From NCBI RefSeq assembly GCF_021389955.1, contig NZ_CP089980.1, forward strand, positions 991,501 to 1,055,500: a stretch of 64,000 nucleotides of DNA, in the 5' to 3' direction. Below are positions 33,223 through 43,700 of the stretch, one piece after another. This stretch comes from Fulvivirga maritima. GTDB lineage: Bacteria; Bacteroidota; Bacteroidia; Cytophagales; Cyclobacteriaceae. A program made the position numbers and the translations under genes. Below the pieces are notes generated by a model. It did no database searches and had not been told where the DNA came from. It worked only from the letters and a program-made list of their open reading frames with translations. Numbering within the stretch: the first letter of the stretch is position 1; each line of letters starts with the position of its first letter.

Positions 33223-36200
33223 TTAATTACTTATACTAAACTTGTCGTCTGCAACTAATTCCAGATGCATAAAATCTTTTAATCTTTTCCAGTTACCACC
33301 CCAGCCAATATCACCATTACCAGTATCTAAAAACTCACGGGCAAACTCTGCACTCATCAGCATAAATCCATTTTGCGCAAGGCTGGTAGCACTGTTGTTC
33401 AACACACTAATAATCCCAGAGTAACTACTTATACTATAAAAGATTTCCTTGTAATCTGCTTTCCTTGACTCAATGAACGTGCCAACTGCCTGATAGGTGG
33501 TGGCTTCTGGGATAGATTGGGGTTGAGCGATCGTTACATTGGTGACCCAATAGGTATAATCTCCGTTTTCGGGTTGCTCACAAGCTTCCTTCAAACTGGC
33601 AATCGCAGCTTCAAAACCAAACAACCCTTTTAAATTATTGAGTACTGTGAGTAATGTCTCATTCTCAATGGATTTATGCTTATCCAATAAAAAGGCTTTT
33701 AAATAACCCTCTTTGTACAGGTCGTACAACTGGTTGATTTCTTCGGTGGATTTTATAGCCTTTACAGTTTTCAATAATGCATCCGCTTCGGTTGGTAATT
33801 CTTCAAACAACTGCCGCTCGATCTCAGCTATTTCCTGCGGTGTTTTCTGATTGAAAAAATGCACTTCATTTCGCAAGTTGGTGTTACGGTTCACCAGTTG
33901 AGAAAAAGTAGAAGCAGCCGAACGAAAGTTTCCAAGTGTCTCGTTCAATAACATCTCAAAGTTTTCAGTTTTTAAGCTGCTCTTATTCAAGTGTTCAAAG
34001 CCTTCCTTTATGGAGCTGATATCTGTTTGTTGATAGCCGAACCCGATCAGCTTATCATGAGCTTCCTTCAAGTCTTCCGGATTGGATGGGTTTTGAAAAA
34101 ATTTAAACCCGGTAAGCAATTGTAGAAAATAAAGCTGCCCTTTCGACAGATAAGGATTACGCTGCCAGCTCACATCTAAGGCCATTCCGTAAGCATGATT
34201 ACTAACCTGATCTGTGGAGTTTCGTTGAAAGCGAATACTGAATCCACCCATGGTATAATCCGGGTGATTGACATAACCACTACCTAAGTTGCTTTCAATA
34301 TCCTGTAGATAAACCCAGTAATTGTCATGTACAATTACTTTTCTCCCTAGAAAAGAGCGTTCTCTAACCTGGTCTCCTAGATAATCGAGTGCGTTAGTAA
34401 AATTCCGTAATACTTGTTCGTCCATCTGATCAGAGGTTACCTCATCATACATGAAAGTTGCCAACTGCTGGTAATATTCAAATTTGTCCATATCACTTGT
34501 AGGTGCAACATCTTCAATATATTTGGCTACTTCATAATTATCCAGGAAAGCATCTACATCAGGATGTACACTCCCTTGGGTTTCAGTTTGAAAAGAATCT
34601 TCAAAATCCTGACTGGTACTGGCAATGATTTTAATGATAAAAGGGGATTCATCTGAACGGATATAAATTTCTTCACCATCTGGTATATTCTGGTTTACCT
34701 GCCCATCCCATTCAAATTTCTTCCCTTCTCCAATCCCTAAACCTTCCGATCTTACATAAGCCAGCACACCATCATTTTTATACACTTCCAGTTTGACATA
34801 TTGCAAAGGATATTTCTCTGTTGGCTTGATTGAATAGGTAATTTCCAGTTTGTCATTGTCAATACCCGCAGCAAACTGGTCATCCGTGATGGGGTCTATT
34901 GTCACCAGTTCCGGCCGTTCTTCTTCGCCTACCAAATACGGACAAAGCATCTCCAATAGCTCATCCCATTCTGTTTCTGATAAACCCGCTGCATAAGGTG
35001 GCTGTTTACCAGTTAATTTTACTGTGAGTTCTTCTATTCTGGCTTTATTCGCATCATCTTCCTTGACCAGTTCTAGCAATGCCTCCGGGTTTTCCTGATA
35101 TCCTTCAATCTTAGCTAACACTGCTTCCAATCCTTCTTCATTCTCCGGCAGGCAATCAGGCAAAGCTATCAACCTTCTCATCAGGGCTTCATCCAACGGG
35201 CCCTTGCCGTTGTTCTCCAACCACAGGTTGATTTCTTCTTTGTAGTGCTTTAATACTTCTTTGATCAGTTCCTTTTGGACAAACAAAACACTATCAGATT
35301 CTGTGGTGGTATCCGGTGTATTTCCCTCTCCTGAACCCCCTCTACTTACATTTCCATCCTTATCCACAGTATAAGTATTGCCTTCGTCATCAGTGATTTG
35401 AGTAGGAACTCTTTCGCCTGTTTCAGGATCTGTTTCCTGGGTGAAGGTTTCAGTGGTACCATCTTCTTTTTCTACTATAATCTGTCCACTCTCATCTACC
35501 GTTACTGACGCTACAGTGCCGTCTACTTTAATGGTAGTGCCGTCAAAAGGAGCTTCCTGATCTTCAGCGCCACCACCTTCTTCAGCTGCATCATCACCTC
35601 CCAGCGCATCGAGATCAAACATCAGGGGGCTGTCAGCATTAAAAATAGTAGTTACAGCTCCGGTGATCATTTGCAGGTCTGTATTGATAAAAATACCTTC
35701 AAACTCTACTCTCACTTTTACGTGCTTTAGCCATGGCATTTCAGCATGACCTTTTCCTGAAAAAGTACCATTACTACCCGAAGCATTAATAACGCGTACT
35801 TCTACATCTCCTGCTTTAAAAATATCTCCGGGATTAAGCTCAGGCAAAGCCTCTTGATTCTCCAGATCAATATCTCCGGGCTGGGCTCCACAGGTGTAGT
35901 TGGTAACGGGATTTTCAGAAGTAGCAGAGGTAACAACACCACTTTTCCCTCCGTTAGCAGCACCACACAAAGCCGCCACTTGAAATTCATAAGTGGTTTC
36001 TGGTTGAAGACCATCTAATGTCAACTCTTCCAAATAAGTTTTTTCAGATTGCCACTCATCGTCACTGCCTTCTTTTCTATAATAGACCACAAACTCGGTT
36101 TGTGCCGGGCCAGTCTGCCAGCTCACTTTTATTCTGCTACTGCTCACGGTACTGGCCTCTACCACTACAGGAGGAGAGCATGCATCTCCATAAATAAATG

Positions 36201-37050
36201 AATATACTTCACTGTACCCATCGTTTTTAAACAGGTCCATTGGCTCTATTCCATTAATAGCTCTGGCTCTTACCCTAAATGCATAACGCCGGCCAGGCAC
36301 TAATGGAGGCTCTGCAATACCATAAACCAGGCTGGTACTGTAGGTGGTAGTTTCATAAATAGGCGGCGTGCTTTGAATAGCATTATTGGGGTCTCTTCCT
36401 TCTGGCCATAGTTCTACCAGTTCAAAATCATAAGCGGTAGAAAAAGCAGAGTTAGGTGAACCGGTGTGCCTTGGAGTCCATTGAAAAAGTTGGGTTTGCG
36501 GATCTTGCACTCTTACCTTTTCACCATTAAAAGGGGTATTAATAATAGGCGGGTCATTTAACATCAGCCAGGCAGAACCACAAGCCATATTAGAGACTTC
36601 TGTACCCAAATTATATTCAAGAACTTCAAAACATATTCTATAAAAGCCTTCAGGGAGGGCATTACCCCTAACCACCTGGTCTTTACTTATCCCTTGAAAA
36701 ATAAGATTCTCTGGGTTAAAATAGGCTCCTAAATCTGCTGCCCCTAACATGAGCGGCATGCCTCCTTGTAAAAACAGCGGCTGTGGTCTATAGTCAGGGC
36801 GAGTAGTTATGGAAACACCTGTTCCTTCAATGGTAAGCCTAAGTCTTACCTGCAAATCTTGTCGAGAGAGATCTCGCAAGAGCACATTTAAAACAAACCG
36901 GTTATTATCAGCTGCGGCATAATCTGAAAGGTATAATGAATAAGGCGGTGTAAGCTGAAAGGTAGCCTGAACAGGATAAGATTGGGCACTTACCTGCTGG
37001 GAGAAAAAGCAGCCCGTAATAAAAATTAAAAAGTATATATATTTTTTCAT
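33223..37050 (-). CDS. Giant secreted FN3 protein with C-terminal M15 (VanY/CwlK-like) peptidase domain
   Basis: 1275 residues. Signal peptide to about residue 22 (cleavage VSAQ-S). The N-terminal ~160 residues (TFQLTPPYSLYLSDYAAADN) look like the TANFOR-type domain of Bacteroidetes. FN3 domains follow at ~170-380 (RIKVSWQTGPAQTEFVVYYR). Then come an acidic linker with a YD-like stretch (TYTVDKDGNVSRGGSGEGNT) and helical segments. From ~900 a peptidase M15 domain begins: SNHAYGMALDVSW gives the H-x6-D zinc motif at ~951-958, and GWGGNWKRLKDFMHLELV near 1250 gives the final His. About 290 helical residues separate the two halves, which is unusual. Likely cleaves peptidoglycan stem peptides of target cells. 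Placed between structural genes and a propeller protein. Confidence 0.7.
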   Translation of the reverse strand: MKKYIYFLIFITGCFFSQQVSAQSYPVQATFQLTPPYSLYLSDYAAADNNRFVLNVLLRDLSRQDLQVRLRLTIEGTGVSITTRPDYRPQPLFLQGGMPLMLGAADLGAYFNPENLIFQGISKDQVVRGNALPEGFYRICFEVLEYNLGTEVSNMACGSAWLMLNDPPIINTPFNGEKVRVQDPQTQLFQWTPRHTGSPNSAFSTAYDFELVELWPEGRDPNNAIQSTPPIYETTTYSTSLVYGIAEPPLVPGRRYAFRVRARAINGIEPMDLFKNDGYSEVYSFIYGDACSPPVVVEASTVSSSRIKVSWQTGPAQTEFVVYYRKEGSDDEWQSEKTYLEELTLDGLQPETTYEFQVAALCGAANGGKSGVVTSATSENPVTNYTCGAQPGDIDLENQEALPELNPGDIFKAGDVEVRVINASGSNGTFSGKGHAEMPWLKHVKVRVEFEGIFINTDLQMITGAVTTIFNADSPLMFDLDALGGDDAAEEGGGAEDQEAPFDGTTIKVDGTVASVTVDESGQIIVEKEDGTTETFTQETDPETGERVPTQITDDEGNTYTVDKDGNVSRGGSGEGNTPDTTTESDSVLFVQKELIKEVLKHYKEEINLWLENNGKGPLDEALMRRLIALPDCLPENEEGLEAVLAKIEGYQENPEALLELVKEDDANKARIEELTVKLTGKQPPYAAGLSETEWDELLEMLCPYLVGEEERPELVTIDPITDDQFAAGIDNDKLEITYSIKPTEKYPLQYVKLEVYKNDGVLAYVRSEGLGIGEGKKFEWDGQVNQNIPDGEEIYIRSDESPFIIKIIASTSQDFEDSFQTETQGSVHPDVDAFLDNYEVAKYIEDVAPTSDMDKFEYYQQLATFMYDEVTSDQMDEQVLRNFTNALDYLGDQVRERSFLGRKVIVHDNYWVYLQDIESNLGSGYVNHPDYTMGGFSIRFQRNSTDQVSNHAYGMALDVSWQRNPYLSKGQLYFLQLLTGFKFFQNPSNPEDLKEAHDKLIGFGYQQTDISSIKEGFEHLNKSSLKTENFEMLLNETLGNFRSAASTFSQLVNRNTNLRNEVHFFNQKTPQEIAEIERQLFEELPTEADALLKTVKAIKSTEEINQLYDLYKEGYLKAFLLDKHKSIENETLLTVLNNLKGLFGFEAAIASLKEACEQPENGDYTYWVTNVTIAQPQSIPEATTYQAVGTFIESRKADYKEIFYSISSYSGIISVLNNSATSLAQNGFMLMSAEFAREFLDTGNGDIGWGGNWKRLKDFMHLELVADDKFSISN

Positions 37051-37060
37051 CTACAATATT

Positions 37061-39160
37061 TTAATTCACCTTAACCAACACTTCTTCACTAAGTGCTGAG
37101 GATGATCCATCAGTAAAAACCGCTCCCACCTGATAGCGATACACTTCTCCCTTCTTCAATTCCTGATCAGTATATTTCTGCTGATCACTATTAATAGAGC
37201 CTAACGGAGTTATAGGAGCCTCTCCTACAGACCGATAAATAATAAATCTTTCTACCCCGGGTTGATCATACTCCCAACCCAGCGTGATTGATGGCTCCTC
37301 TTCCTTTTGAGTATAAAACAACTTACCTATTCCTCTCTGCACCTTTCTAGGAAGTGGTGAGGCTGATAAGGGTTGTGCCGGAGGCGATTCTAAGCCAGAT
37401 TCATCTACAGTGATGATGGTATACTGATAGGTTAACTCCTGATCTACTCCTAAGTCTTGCCAGGTAGTATCCTGTGCTGTTAGCACTTGTACCAATGCCC
37501 ACCTCGCCTCGGTATTGCTCTGTCTGTAAATCAACTGATCTTTAGAATCTGCTGAGCTACCAGGAACCCAGGTTAGCGTAATATCTCCTTCTCCGGGTCT
37601 TATAGCCGTTAATACAGCACTCACTGGAGGGGTGAAATCAGGGCGTTTTACAGCAGCACTTTCAGAATACTCCGAAGGGTTATAATGAGTATCTACAGCC
37701 ACCACTTTATAGTAGATTTTAGGAGTAAGGTTATTTCTTGCTAGTGTATCATAAAACACAGTATCCTTTAATGCTGCATTAGTAACCTGTACATACTCTT
37801 GTTGCTCAAAATTGCTCCTAAACACCCGATAACCATACAAATCTTTTTCAGTATTAGGCTTCCAATTTAAGGTTACCAGGCCGGTTGTATCCATCTTTCC
37901 TGTAATCCCCTGTGGAATGGAAGGAGGAATGCTATCTATAAGCAGCACCATATAAGGCATGGAGAATACCTCCTGAGTATATTTACCAATGGCCTTTATT
38001 TGATAATAATTAGTTGGCAACGGATGATCATCAATAATACTACCCTTCTCCAGATCAAGATTATCTTTCAATAGGGTAAAAGCTGTTTTATCATTCTCTG
38101 CTCTCAGTAATTGAAATTTTTCTATCTGATAGAGGTATCTTTCATCAAACTCCCATTTGAGTACTACCATATCTTTAAGTGCATTTCCACTTACAATAGC
38201 TGGTCTGGCTATAAGCTTATCCCTTCCTATTCCTGTAACTTCATCAGAAAAAGGTCCCTTTTGTCCAAAAGGTGTTACCCCTCTGATTCGATATCGGTAT
38301 TCAACATTATTTTGCGGCAATGAATCTATAACATGCATTAAATGTGCCTTAGAAGGATCTGAAGAAGCACTTACAAAAGGTATTTCAGATATATCCTTGA
38401 ACTCTCCTCCCACTGTAGCTCTTTGTATTTCAAAGGCAGTATAAGTACCAGAATATATCTCCCGATCCCACTCCAGGGAGACCATAAAGTCACTAAATTC
38501 TGCTGTAGGAGTTTGCGGTGTCGGTAAAGGAATTTCTTCATCTAAGCCTGTATAGACAATTCCTGTAGCTATTGGCAGGTTTTCTTCTGGCACGGCACTA
38601 TGTACTCGGTATAAATATCTCTCTCCTGCTTTTACATGGGTGTCTTTATAATATAGTGCCGATTTCTCTGCTGCTTCCACAGACATATCAGCAGAAAAAA
38701 GAGCAAATGAAAACCGTTGTTCGAGCTCTCTGGATTTGTTAATTACAGAGACCATGTCACTTCTATAATTATCAGACAATTCAAAGGTTTCTCCATAAAT
38801 GGCCTGCGCCGCCACACCTGCAAAATTATCTTTATCGGCTAGCTCCTCCCATTCAGCCACTGGCGCCGGTGTATGAGGTGTCTCCCATAAAACCATTGTT
38901 TCTGGCTGTTTAAGTGCCTTTCCATTTCTCATCATGGTTACACGCTCCAATCTATAGCCATATTTGTTTAACAGCTGCCATGCTGCAGGAGAATTGGGCG
39001 CCCAACGCAATAAAATTTGTCCTTCATACGGCAAGGCTATTACTTTTATGGCATCATCTTCATTACCCTGAGCTTTAGTATCCAAAGCCGATAAAGAGGC
39101 CATGATAAAAACCAGACAAGCGATAGGTATGAAGCTTAATTTTCCTTTTAACTTATTCAT
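37061..39160 (-). CDS. Secreted fibronectin type III repeat protein
   Basis: 699 residues; signal peptide to ~30 (LSALDTKAQ). At least five FN3-like domains are visible, for example TAEFSDFMVSLEWDREIYSG, LKDMVVLKWEFDERYLYQIE, GLVTLNWKPNTEKDLYGYRV, DITLTWVPGSSADSKDQLIY and SITLGWEYDQPGVERFIIYR, each of ~90 residues. No catalytic domain and no recognised T9SS tail. It is in one operon with neighbours 3 and 10 bp away. Probably an extracellular structural or adaptor component of the exported complex. Confidence 0.75.
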   Translation of the reverse strand: MNKLKGKLSFIPIACLVFIMASLSALDTKAQGNEDDAIKVIALPYEGQILLRWAPNSPAAWQLLNKYGYRLERVTMMRNGKALKQPETMVLWETPHTPAPVAEWEELADKDNFAGVAAQAIYGETFELSDNYRSDMVSVINKSRELEQRFSFALFSADMSVEAAEKSALYYKDTHVKAGERYLYRVHSAVPEENLPIATGIVYTGLDEEIPLPTPQTPTAEFSDFMVSLEWDREIYSGTYTAFEIQRATVGGEFKDISEIPFVSASSDPSKAHLMHVIDSLPQNNVEYRYRIRGVTPFGQKGPFSDEVTGIGRDKLIARPAIVSGNALKDMVVLKWEFDERYLYQIEKFQLLRAENDKTAFTLLKDNLDLEKGSIIDDHPLPTNYYQIKAIGKYTQEVFSMPYMVLLIDSIPPSIPQGITGKMDTTGLVTLNWKPNTEKDLYGYRVFRSNFEQQEYVQVTNAALKDTVFYDTLARNNLTPKIYYKVVAVDTHYNPSEYSESAAVKRPDFTPPVSAVLTAIRPGEGDITLTWVPGSSADSKDQLIYRQSNTEARWALVQVLTAQDTTWQDLGVDQELTYQYTIITVDESGLESPPAQPLSASPLPRKVQRGIGKLFYTQKEEEPSITLGWEYDQPGVERFIIYRSVGEAPITPLGSINSDQQKYTDQELKKGEVYRYQVGAVFTDGSSSALSEEVLVKVN

Positions 39161-39163
39161 GAG

Positions 39164-42100
39164 TTAGTTAATTTGAAATGAGATGGTTTCATAAGAAGTG
39201 ACCGTATTAATTCCCGGTAAACGGTACTCTATATTCACCTTATAAGTAGTACCTGTCTGTATACCGGGGAAAGGTGTTTCCATCACTCGTTCCATCCAGT
39301 CGTTCCCCTGCCCCATACTAATGTTTTGAGTGGCCTGCTGTCTCACATGACTATAATCCTGATACATAATAAGTGGCAGATTATATATTATAGTGCTATT
39401 TCCTGGTGTATTAATGACCGTTCCTGAAGCTGCCATGTCAGCATCTAAATACAAATCTTCATCTTGCTGGGTTATGTAAAGTGCTTTGTATGGCGGCACT
39501 CCATAAGGCATACTCATACGATCTTCACTAAGAGTTATTCCAGATATAGGGAATGGTGATGGGTATGCCAGTGGTTCAATCATATTTTTAAACCATGGAA
39601 TATTTAACTCTGCAGTAAAGCTCACCAGCGGCAAATAGTTACTTCCTCCTTTGATCTCATAGGTATCAAAAGTTTCTTGTCCTTCTACCGCAGCCTTAAG
39701 CTGATGAATAGTTGGTCTTACAGGAACACGCCAGGTATTATAAATATTAAGTGCCGCTACCTTCTCCTTAAAGGTATTATAATTACTAGTCTGGAAAACT
39801 GCACTATACACTATCTTTTCCTGATATTGCTGTATGGTACCTGAAGCTGTTTTAGTTTTAACTTCCATAGTGGACTCTCCGATATCTTGGGTTACGGCTT
39901 TATTACCCTGAGCTACGTTACTATCAATACCATCTGACGTATTTAATGGTAGATTAACTATCTCCAACTTGTATATTGTATTAGTATTTAATTCATCAGG
40001 AATATTGAAACTTATTTCGTTATTACTATAGGTAAAATCAAATTCCACTTCTTCTCCGGTACTAGATACAAACCTACCAATCTGATTCCATTCTTTTCCT
40101 GGATCAAAAAGTTTAGACATACCACTTATAAGATGAACATATCCACTACCATGCTCTCCGGGGTGGAAGTGCAGCTGCTTATTAGTAGGGTAGCTATAAG
40201 CAACATTGTCCTCTGGTAAATAATCTGGTTCTTCTCCTGTGGTAAACTGCGCCTCTTTTCTTTCTATTACCTTTTCTCCATTAACCGTTACTGGAACCCA
40301 GGTATTATTCACATTTTCTTCAAAGCTCACCTGCACCACCAATTTCAATTGCTTTTCGCCGGGTAAAATTTCGGTAGTCTTTAAAGAAACCACATCATGC
40401 AAATCATTCCAGGTCATAGTTCCTCTTAGTTCCTGGGTGCCATCGTACAATTTCATTTCATCAAGCTTAATCCTGAAAACCTTTCTTTTCTCATCTAGAT
40501 CTACCATCTGAAATTCCTTTTCCACTTCCATATCAAAGATACCCTGAGCGGCAGTAAACACATTAACATCTCCTTCATTATCAGCAGGAGTAAGCTGACT
40601 AATTACATTCAGATTTTCTAGTACGGAGCCGGTCTGCAGTTCACAATCATCTCCAATAGTCACCTCAAAGCGACAATGACCACTTACCAATCCATTTAAT
40701 ACACTGAACTCACCTCCTACAACACCTTTCATCCATAGTGGATTAGGCAATTTGGCCTGTAATATGGCACCAGCTGCTATTTTCAAGATCTCAAGCTTTC
40801 TCTTTTTGCCGAAGAGCCTCACTTTTATACCTATTTTACCCATAAAAGCAGCAAAAGCCTGTCCATTAGCATACCAACCATTGATCCCGATGGGCTCTGT
40901 ACTACCTACGCAGGTTGTGCTTCCATAATCTTTAAGCATTACATCAAAACCAGCTGTAGCGGCAAATCTACCGTAAAACATTAAAAAGCTCTGATCGCCT
41001 GTATCCATTCCAAAGCGAGTACCAAAGGCAATACCTTTTCCTTCTCCCACGGCATTCAGATCATCCATGTAGGTCATCATATCTTCACCTAAATCGAGTA
41101 CTTCCTGAACAAGTTTTGGTGGTGGTGGACTACCCGGTATATAATCCCCCATCATGAAATAGCTTTCTGTTTTCACCAGCCCCAGTATCTGCAGACCGAC
41201 AGGATCAGTAGGGCTTCCCACGTGTATATACCAGTCATCAGGACTAATATGCAAGACAGCCCATCCGGCTCTATTATCCTGACCAATTCCTTTTATAACT
41301 CCGTAGGCTATATTGATAAAGGTTTCAAAATTACCATGCAGTGTTTTGTTTACCACATCGTAATTAATATGAATATGAGCTGATATAGCAGCTTTAGGCA
41401 TTAAGGAATTGGCCACATTATTAACCATATTATCAACCATACCTGATAAGCCCGGTATACTGATGGTGACAACGGGAGTTAAGAAGTATCCATTTCCCTT
41501 AAAGTCCACTTCTCTGAGTCCTCCTCCTTCGTTAAAAGCAACAGTCAATGCGGCATCACCATTAAAAAGTCCTCCATCCGTTGTACTTAAGGTTATCATA
41601 GCTTTTATTGCCATGCCCGCAGTAGAGTCTGGAACATAATTCACGCCGGAAAGGCTTCTGGCAAAAGGGCTTGAGACACCATCTGTCGAAGGTTTAAGAT
41701 GATAGGAAGCACCTCCTCCAAAGGCATTAATTTTAGCTGCTCCTATAGTCGCGTTAGAAAGGTGAGCCAGAGCATCAGCAAACCAATATCGATAATTATG
41801 AACAGAACCAAATAGCCCCACGGCCTGCACATTGAGCATACCTTCCAGCACTCCCATCTGTACTTCGCCATAAAACCCATTTCCATAAACATCGTCATCT
41901 TTAAACCAGGTTAAAGAACCGGCTAAACTATAGGCTCCGTTGTCAATATTAATTCCTATTTTATGTATACTTACCCCGTCAAATACCCATTTAGGTGATT
42001 GATAGTTTTCGGCTGATTCATCCTCAGTTCCACGATCATACTTACTAGAAATTGTAAAGCCCGCTTCGCCTCCAAAATTTCCTCCATCATCGCCTACTAT

Positions 42101-43678
42101 ACTTACATAAGCAGTAAAGGCAAGATTTATCTTCTCTTTAGAAACACTTCCACTTATATCTGAGATGCCCATACTAAAAGCTCCTAAGGAAGGACCTTTA
42201 ATATCTGAAAGCGAGAAGCCTTGTATCGAAATGTAAGGTTCAACGGTTTGAATATTAAGTCCCTCAAAACCCAAGTCAGGGACATTAAGCTCTTTGCCTA
42301 CGCCTATACTCATCTTACCATTTAAGCTGGCTTTGGGTAAAAATTTGCCGTCCTTTAACTGTACTTCTACATAGGAAGATGAGTAAATCTCCACCTCTGC
42401 CGCAGACAGAAAATCAAATTCTATACCTTCCTCAGGAGCCGAAATAGAAAAAGTATATTGATCATTTTGTGCGATAACTGCAGTATAATCCAATGGCTTA
42501 TCTTTGAGAACAGGTAGCTTTACCTGACCTGCAAAACCTGCACCTACTAATTTATTAGATACAATGCTAAGTCTAAATGACTCGACAGAAAACGGCCATT
42601 TATCCATTTTTCCATCTCCAATTAAATTACTAAACTGAGCTGTGGTAGTAATACCTTGTTTATCTATTACAGTATTATATAAGGAGATTTTAACGGGCTC
42701 TTTACCATTTCCTTTATTAAAAGCGGAAGGTAATTTAAGAGATAGTTCTTGAATAGATATTCCTTTCCACAGCCCCCCACTCATAGCACTCTCATAGTTC
42801 TCAGGATAGTTCATGCCTGGAAGAGCTCTCAAGGTACTATTATCTATGACAGCCTTTTTAACTGTAAAAACAAAATCCTTCAGTCCTTTTACCTGAAAGG
42901 GAGGAATAGTAATCTCAGCAATCATGTCATTCCAGTCAGTAATAACAGTAGTGAAACGTCCTGTTACACGATCACTCGGGGTCTTAGATGTGGAGTCAGG
43001 AATGAATAAATCCCTGCTAAATTCCACTGCGGCATCTATGCCCATTGCCTTAAAGCCATCACAATCCCACTCTATGAACGTTTTTTCTGCTAATAAGCTC
43101 AGGGTTGTGTTAGGTCCTAATTTTACATCTTGCTTTCCTAATAATCGTAACTGTGCTCCACTTGCCAAGCCCCCTCGCTTACTAAAACGAATATTCCGTG
43201 CTCCAAAGGCTATTTTTTTTTCTGAATCAGGCACCTCAAAAACCATTGAGGCACTTAGATATGCGCCTTCTGGTTTCATTTGCAGCTCACTCACCACTAT
43301 TGTATATGTTAGATTTCCTATCGTCTTTTTTATGCCGACAGGCAGATCTAAAATAACATTTTCATCAAATGTTTCTACAAACCTCTTATTCTCCTTCACA
43401 TAGGCATCCATTTCAAATGCCTCAAGTTGTTCACCTTGTAGCGTATCGCCTAAAACTCTGATTTCATGAAAGGTAACATCCTCTTGATAGGTGGGAAGTG
43501 AAGGCAGATTTAAATCTCTGCTCATTACTTTACTATATTTGCTTACCATCTTATGATGATAAGAAACCTCTCTTTTAAGAGGTTTAACATCTTCTGAAGC
43601 CACACTTAGAGAATCTCCAGGTGCTGACCAGCAATGAGTAGTTAGTAAAACAAAAAATATGAGCAGAGATTTCTTCAT
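39164..43678 (-). CDS. Giant beta-rich exported protein (1504 aa), function unknown
   Basis: Signal peptide MKKSLLIFFVLLTTHCWSAP. The body is dominated by short amphipathic beta strands with many Gly and repeated shapes such as GAFSMGISDISGSVSKEKIN and GNGFYGEVQMGVLEGMLNVQ, then an Ala-rich GATIGAAKINAFGGGASYHL. This suggests a very long beta-solenoid or beta-prism rather than a barrel. The C-terminal ~400 residues contain Ig-like domains (VSLKTTEILPGEKQLKLVVQ). No T9SS CTD that I recognise. It is one of four giant exported proteins of the operon, and large conserved size suggests a structural or delivery role. I do not recognise the family by name. Confidence 0.6.
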   Translation of the reverse strand: MKKSLLIFFVLLTTHCWSAPGDSLSVASEDVKPLKREVSYHHKMVSKYSKVMSRDLNLPSLPTYQEDVTFHEIRVLGDTLQGEQLEAFEMDAYVKENKRFVETFDENVILDLPVGIKKTIGNLTYTIVVSELQMKPEGAYLSASMVFEVPDSEKKIAFGARNIRFSKRGGLASGAQLRLLGKQDVKLGPNTTLSLLAEKTFIEWDCDGFKAMGIDAAVEFSRDLFIPDSTSKTPSDRVTGRFTTVITDWNDMIAEITIPPFQVKGLKDFVFTVKKAVIDNSTLRALPGMNYPENYESAMSGGLWKGISIQELSLKLPSAFNKGNGKEPVKISLYNTVIDKQGITTTAQFSNLIGDGKMDKWPFSVESFRLSIVSNKLVGAGFAGQVKLPVLKDKPLDYTAVIAQNDQYTFSISAPEEGIEFDFLSAAEVEIYSSSYVEVQLKDGKFLPKASLNGKMSIGVGKELNVPDLGFEGLNIQTVEPYISIQGFSLSDIKGPSLGAFSMGISDISGSVSKEKINLAFTAYVSIVGDDGGNFGGEAGFTISSKYDRGTEDESAENYQSPKWVFDGVSIHKIGINIDNGAYSLAGSLTWFKDDDVYGNGFYGEVQMGVLEGMLNVQAVGLFGSVHNYRYWFADALAHLSNATIGAAKINAFGGGASYHLKPSTDGVSSPFARSLSGVNYVPDSTAGMAIKAMITLSTTDGGLFNGDAALTVAFNEGGGLREVDFKGNGYFLTPVVTISIPGLSGMVDNMVNNVANSLMPKAAISAHIHINYDVVNKTLHGNFETFINIAYGVIKGIGQDNRAGWAVLHISPDDWYIHVGSPTDPVGLQILGLVKTESYFMMGDYIPGSPPPPKLVQEVLDLGEDMMTYMDDLNAVGEGKGIAFGTRFGMDTGDQSFLMFYGRFAATAGFDVMLKDYGSTTCVGSTEPIGINGWYANGQAFAAFMGKIGIKVRLFGKKRKLEILKIAAGAILQAKLPNPLWMKGVVGGEFSVLNGLVSGHCRFEVTIGDDCELQTGSVLENLNVISQLTPADNEGDVNVFTAAQGIFDMEVEKEFQMVDLDEKRKVFRIKLDEMKLYDGTQELRGTMTWNDLHDVVSLKTTEILPGEKQLKLVVQVSFEENVNNTWVPVTVNGEKVIERKEAQFTTGEEPDYLPEDNVAYSYPTNKQLHFHPGEHGSGYVHLISGMSKLFDPGKEWNQIGRFVSSTGEEVEFDFTYSNNEISFNIPDELNTNTIYKLEIVNLPLNTSDGIDSNVAQGNKAVTQDIGESTMEVKTKTASGTIQQYQEKIVYSAVFQTSNYNTFKEKVAALNIYNTWRVPVRPTIHQLKAAVEGQETFDTYEIKGGSNYLPLVSFTAELNIPWFKNMIEPLAYPSPFPISGITLSEDRMSMPYGVPPYKALYITQQDEDLYLDADMAASGTVINTPGNSTIIYNLPLIMYQDYSHVRQQATQNISMGQGNDWMERVMETPFPGIQTGTTYKVNIEYRLPGINTVTSYETISFQIN

Positions 43679-43700
43679 CTTTGATTAATTAGCAGGATTA

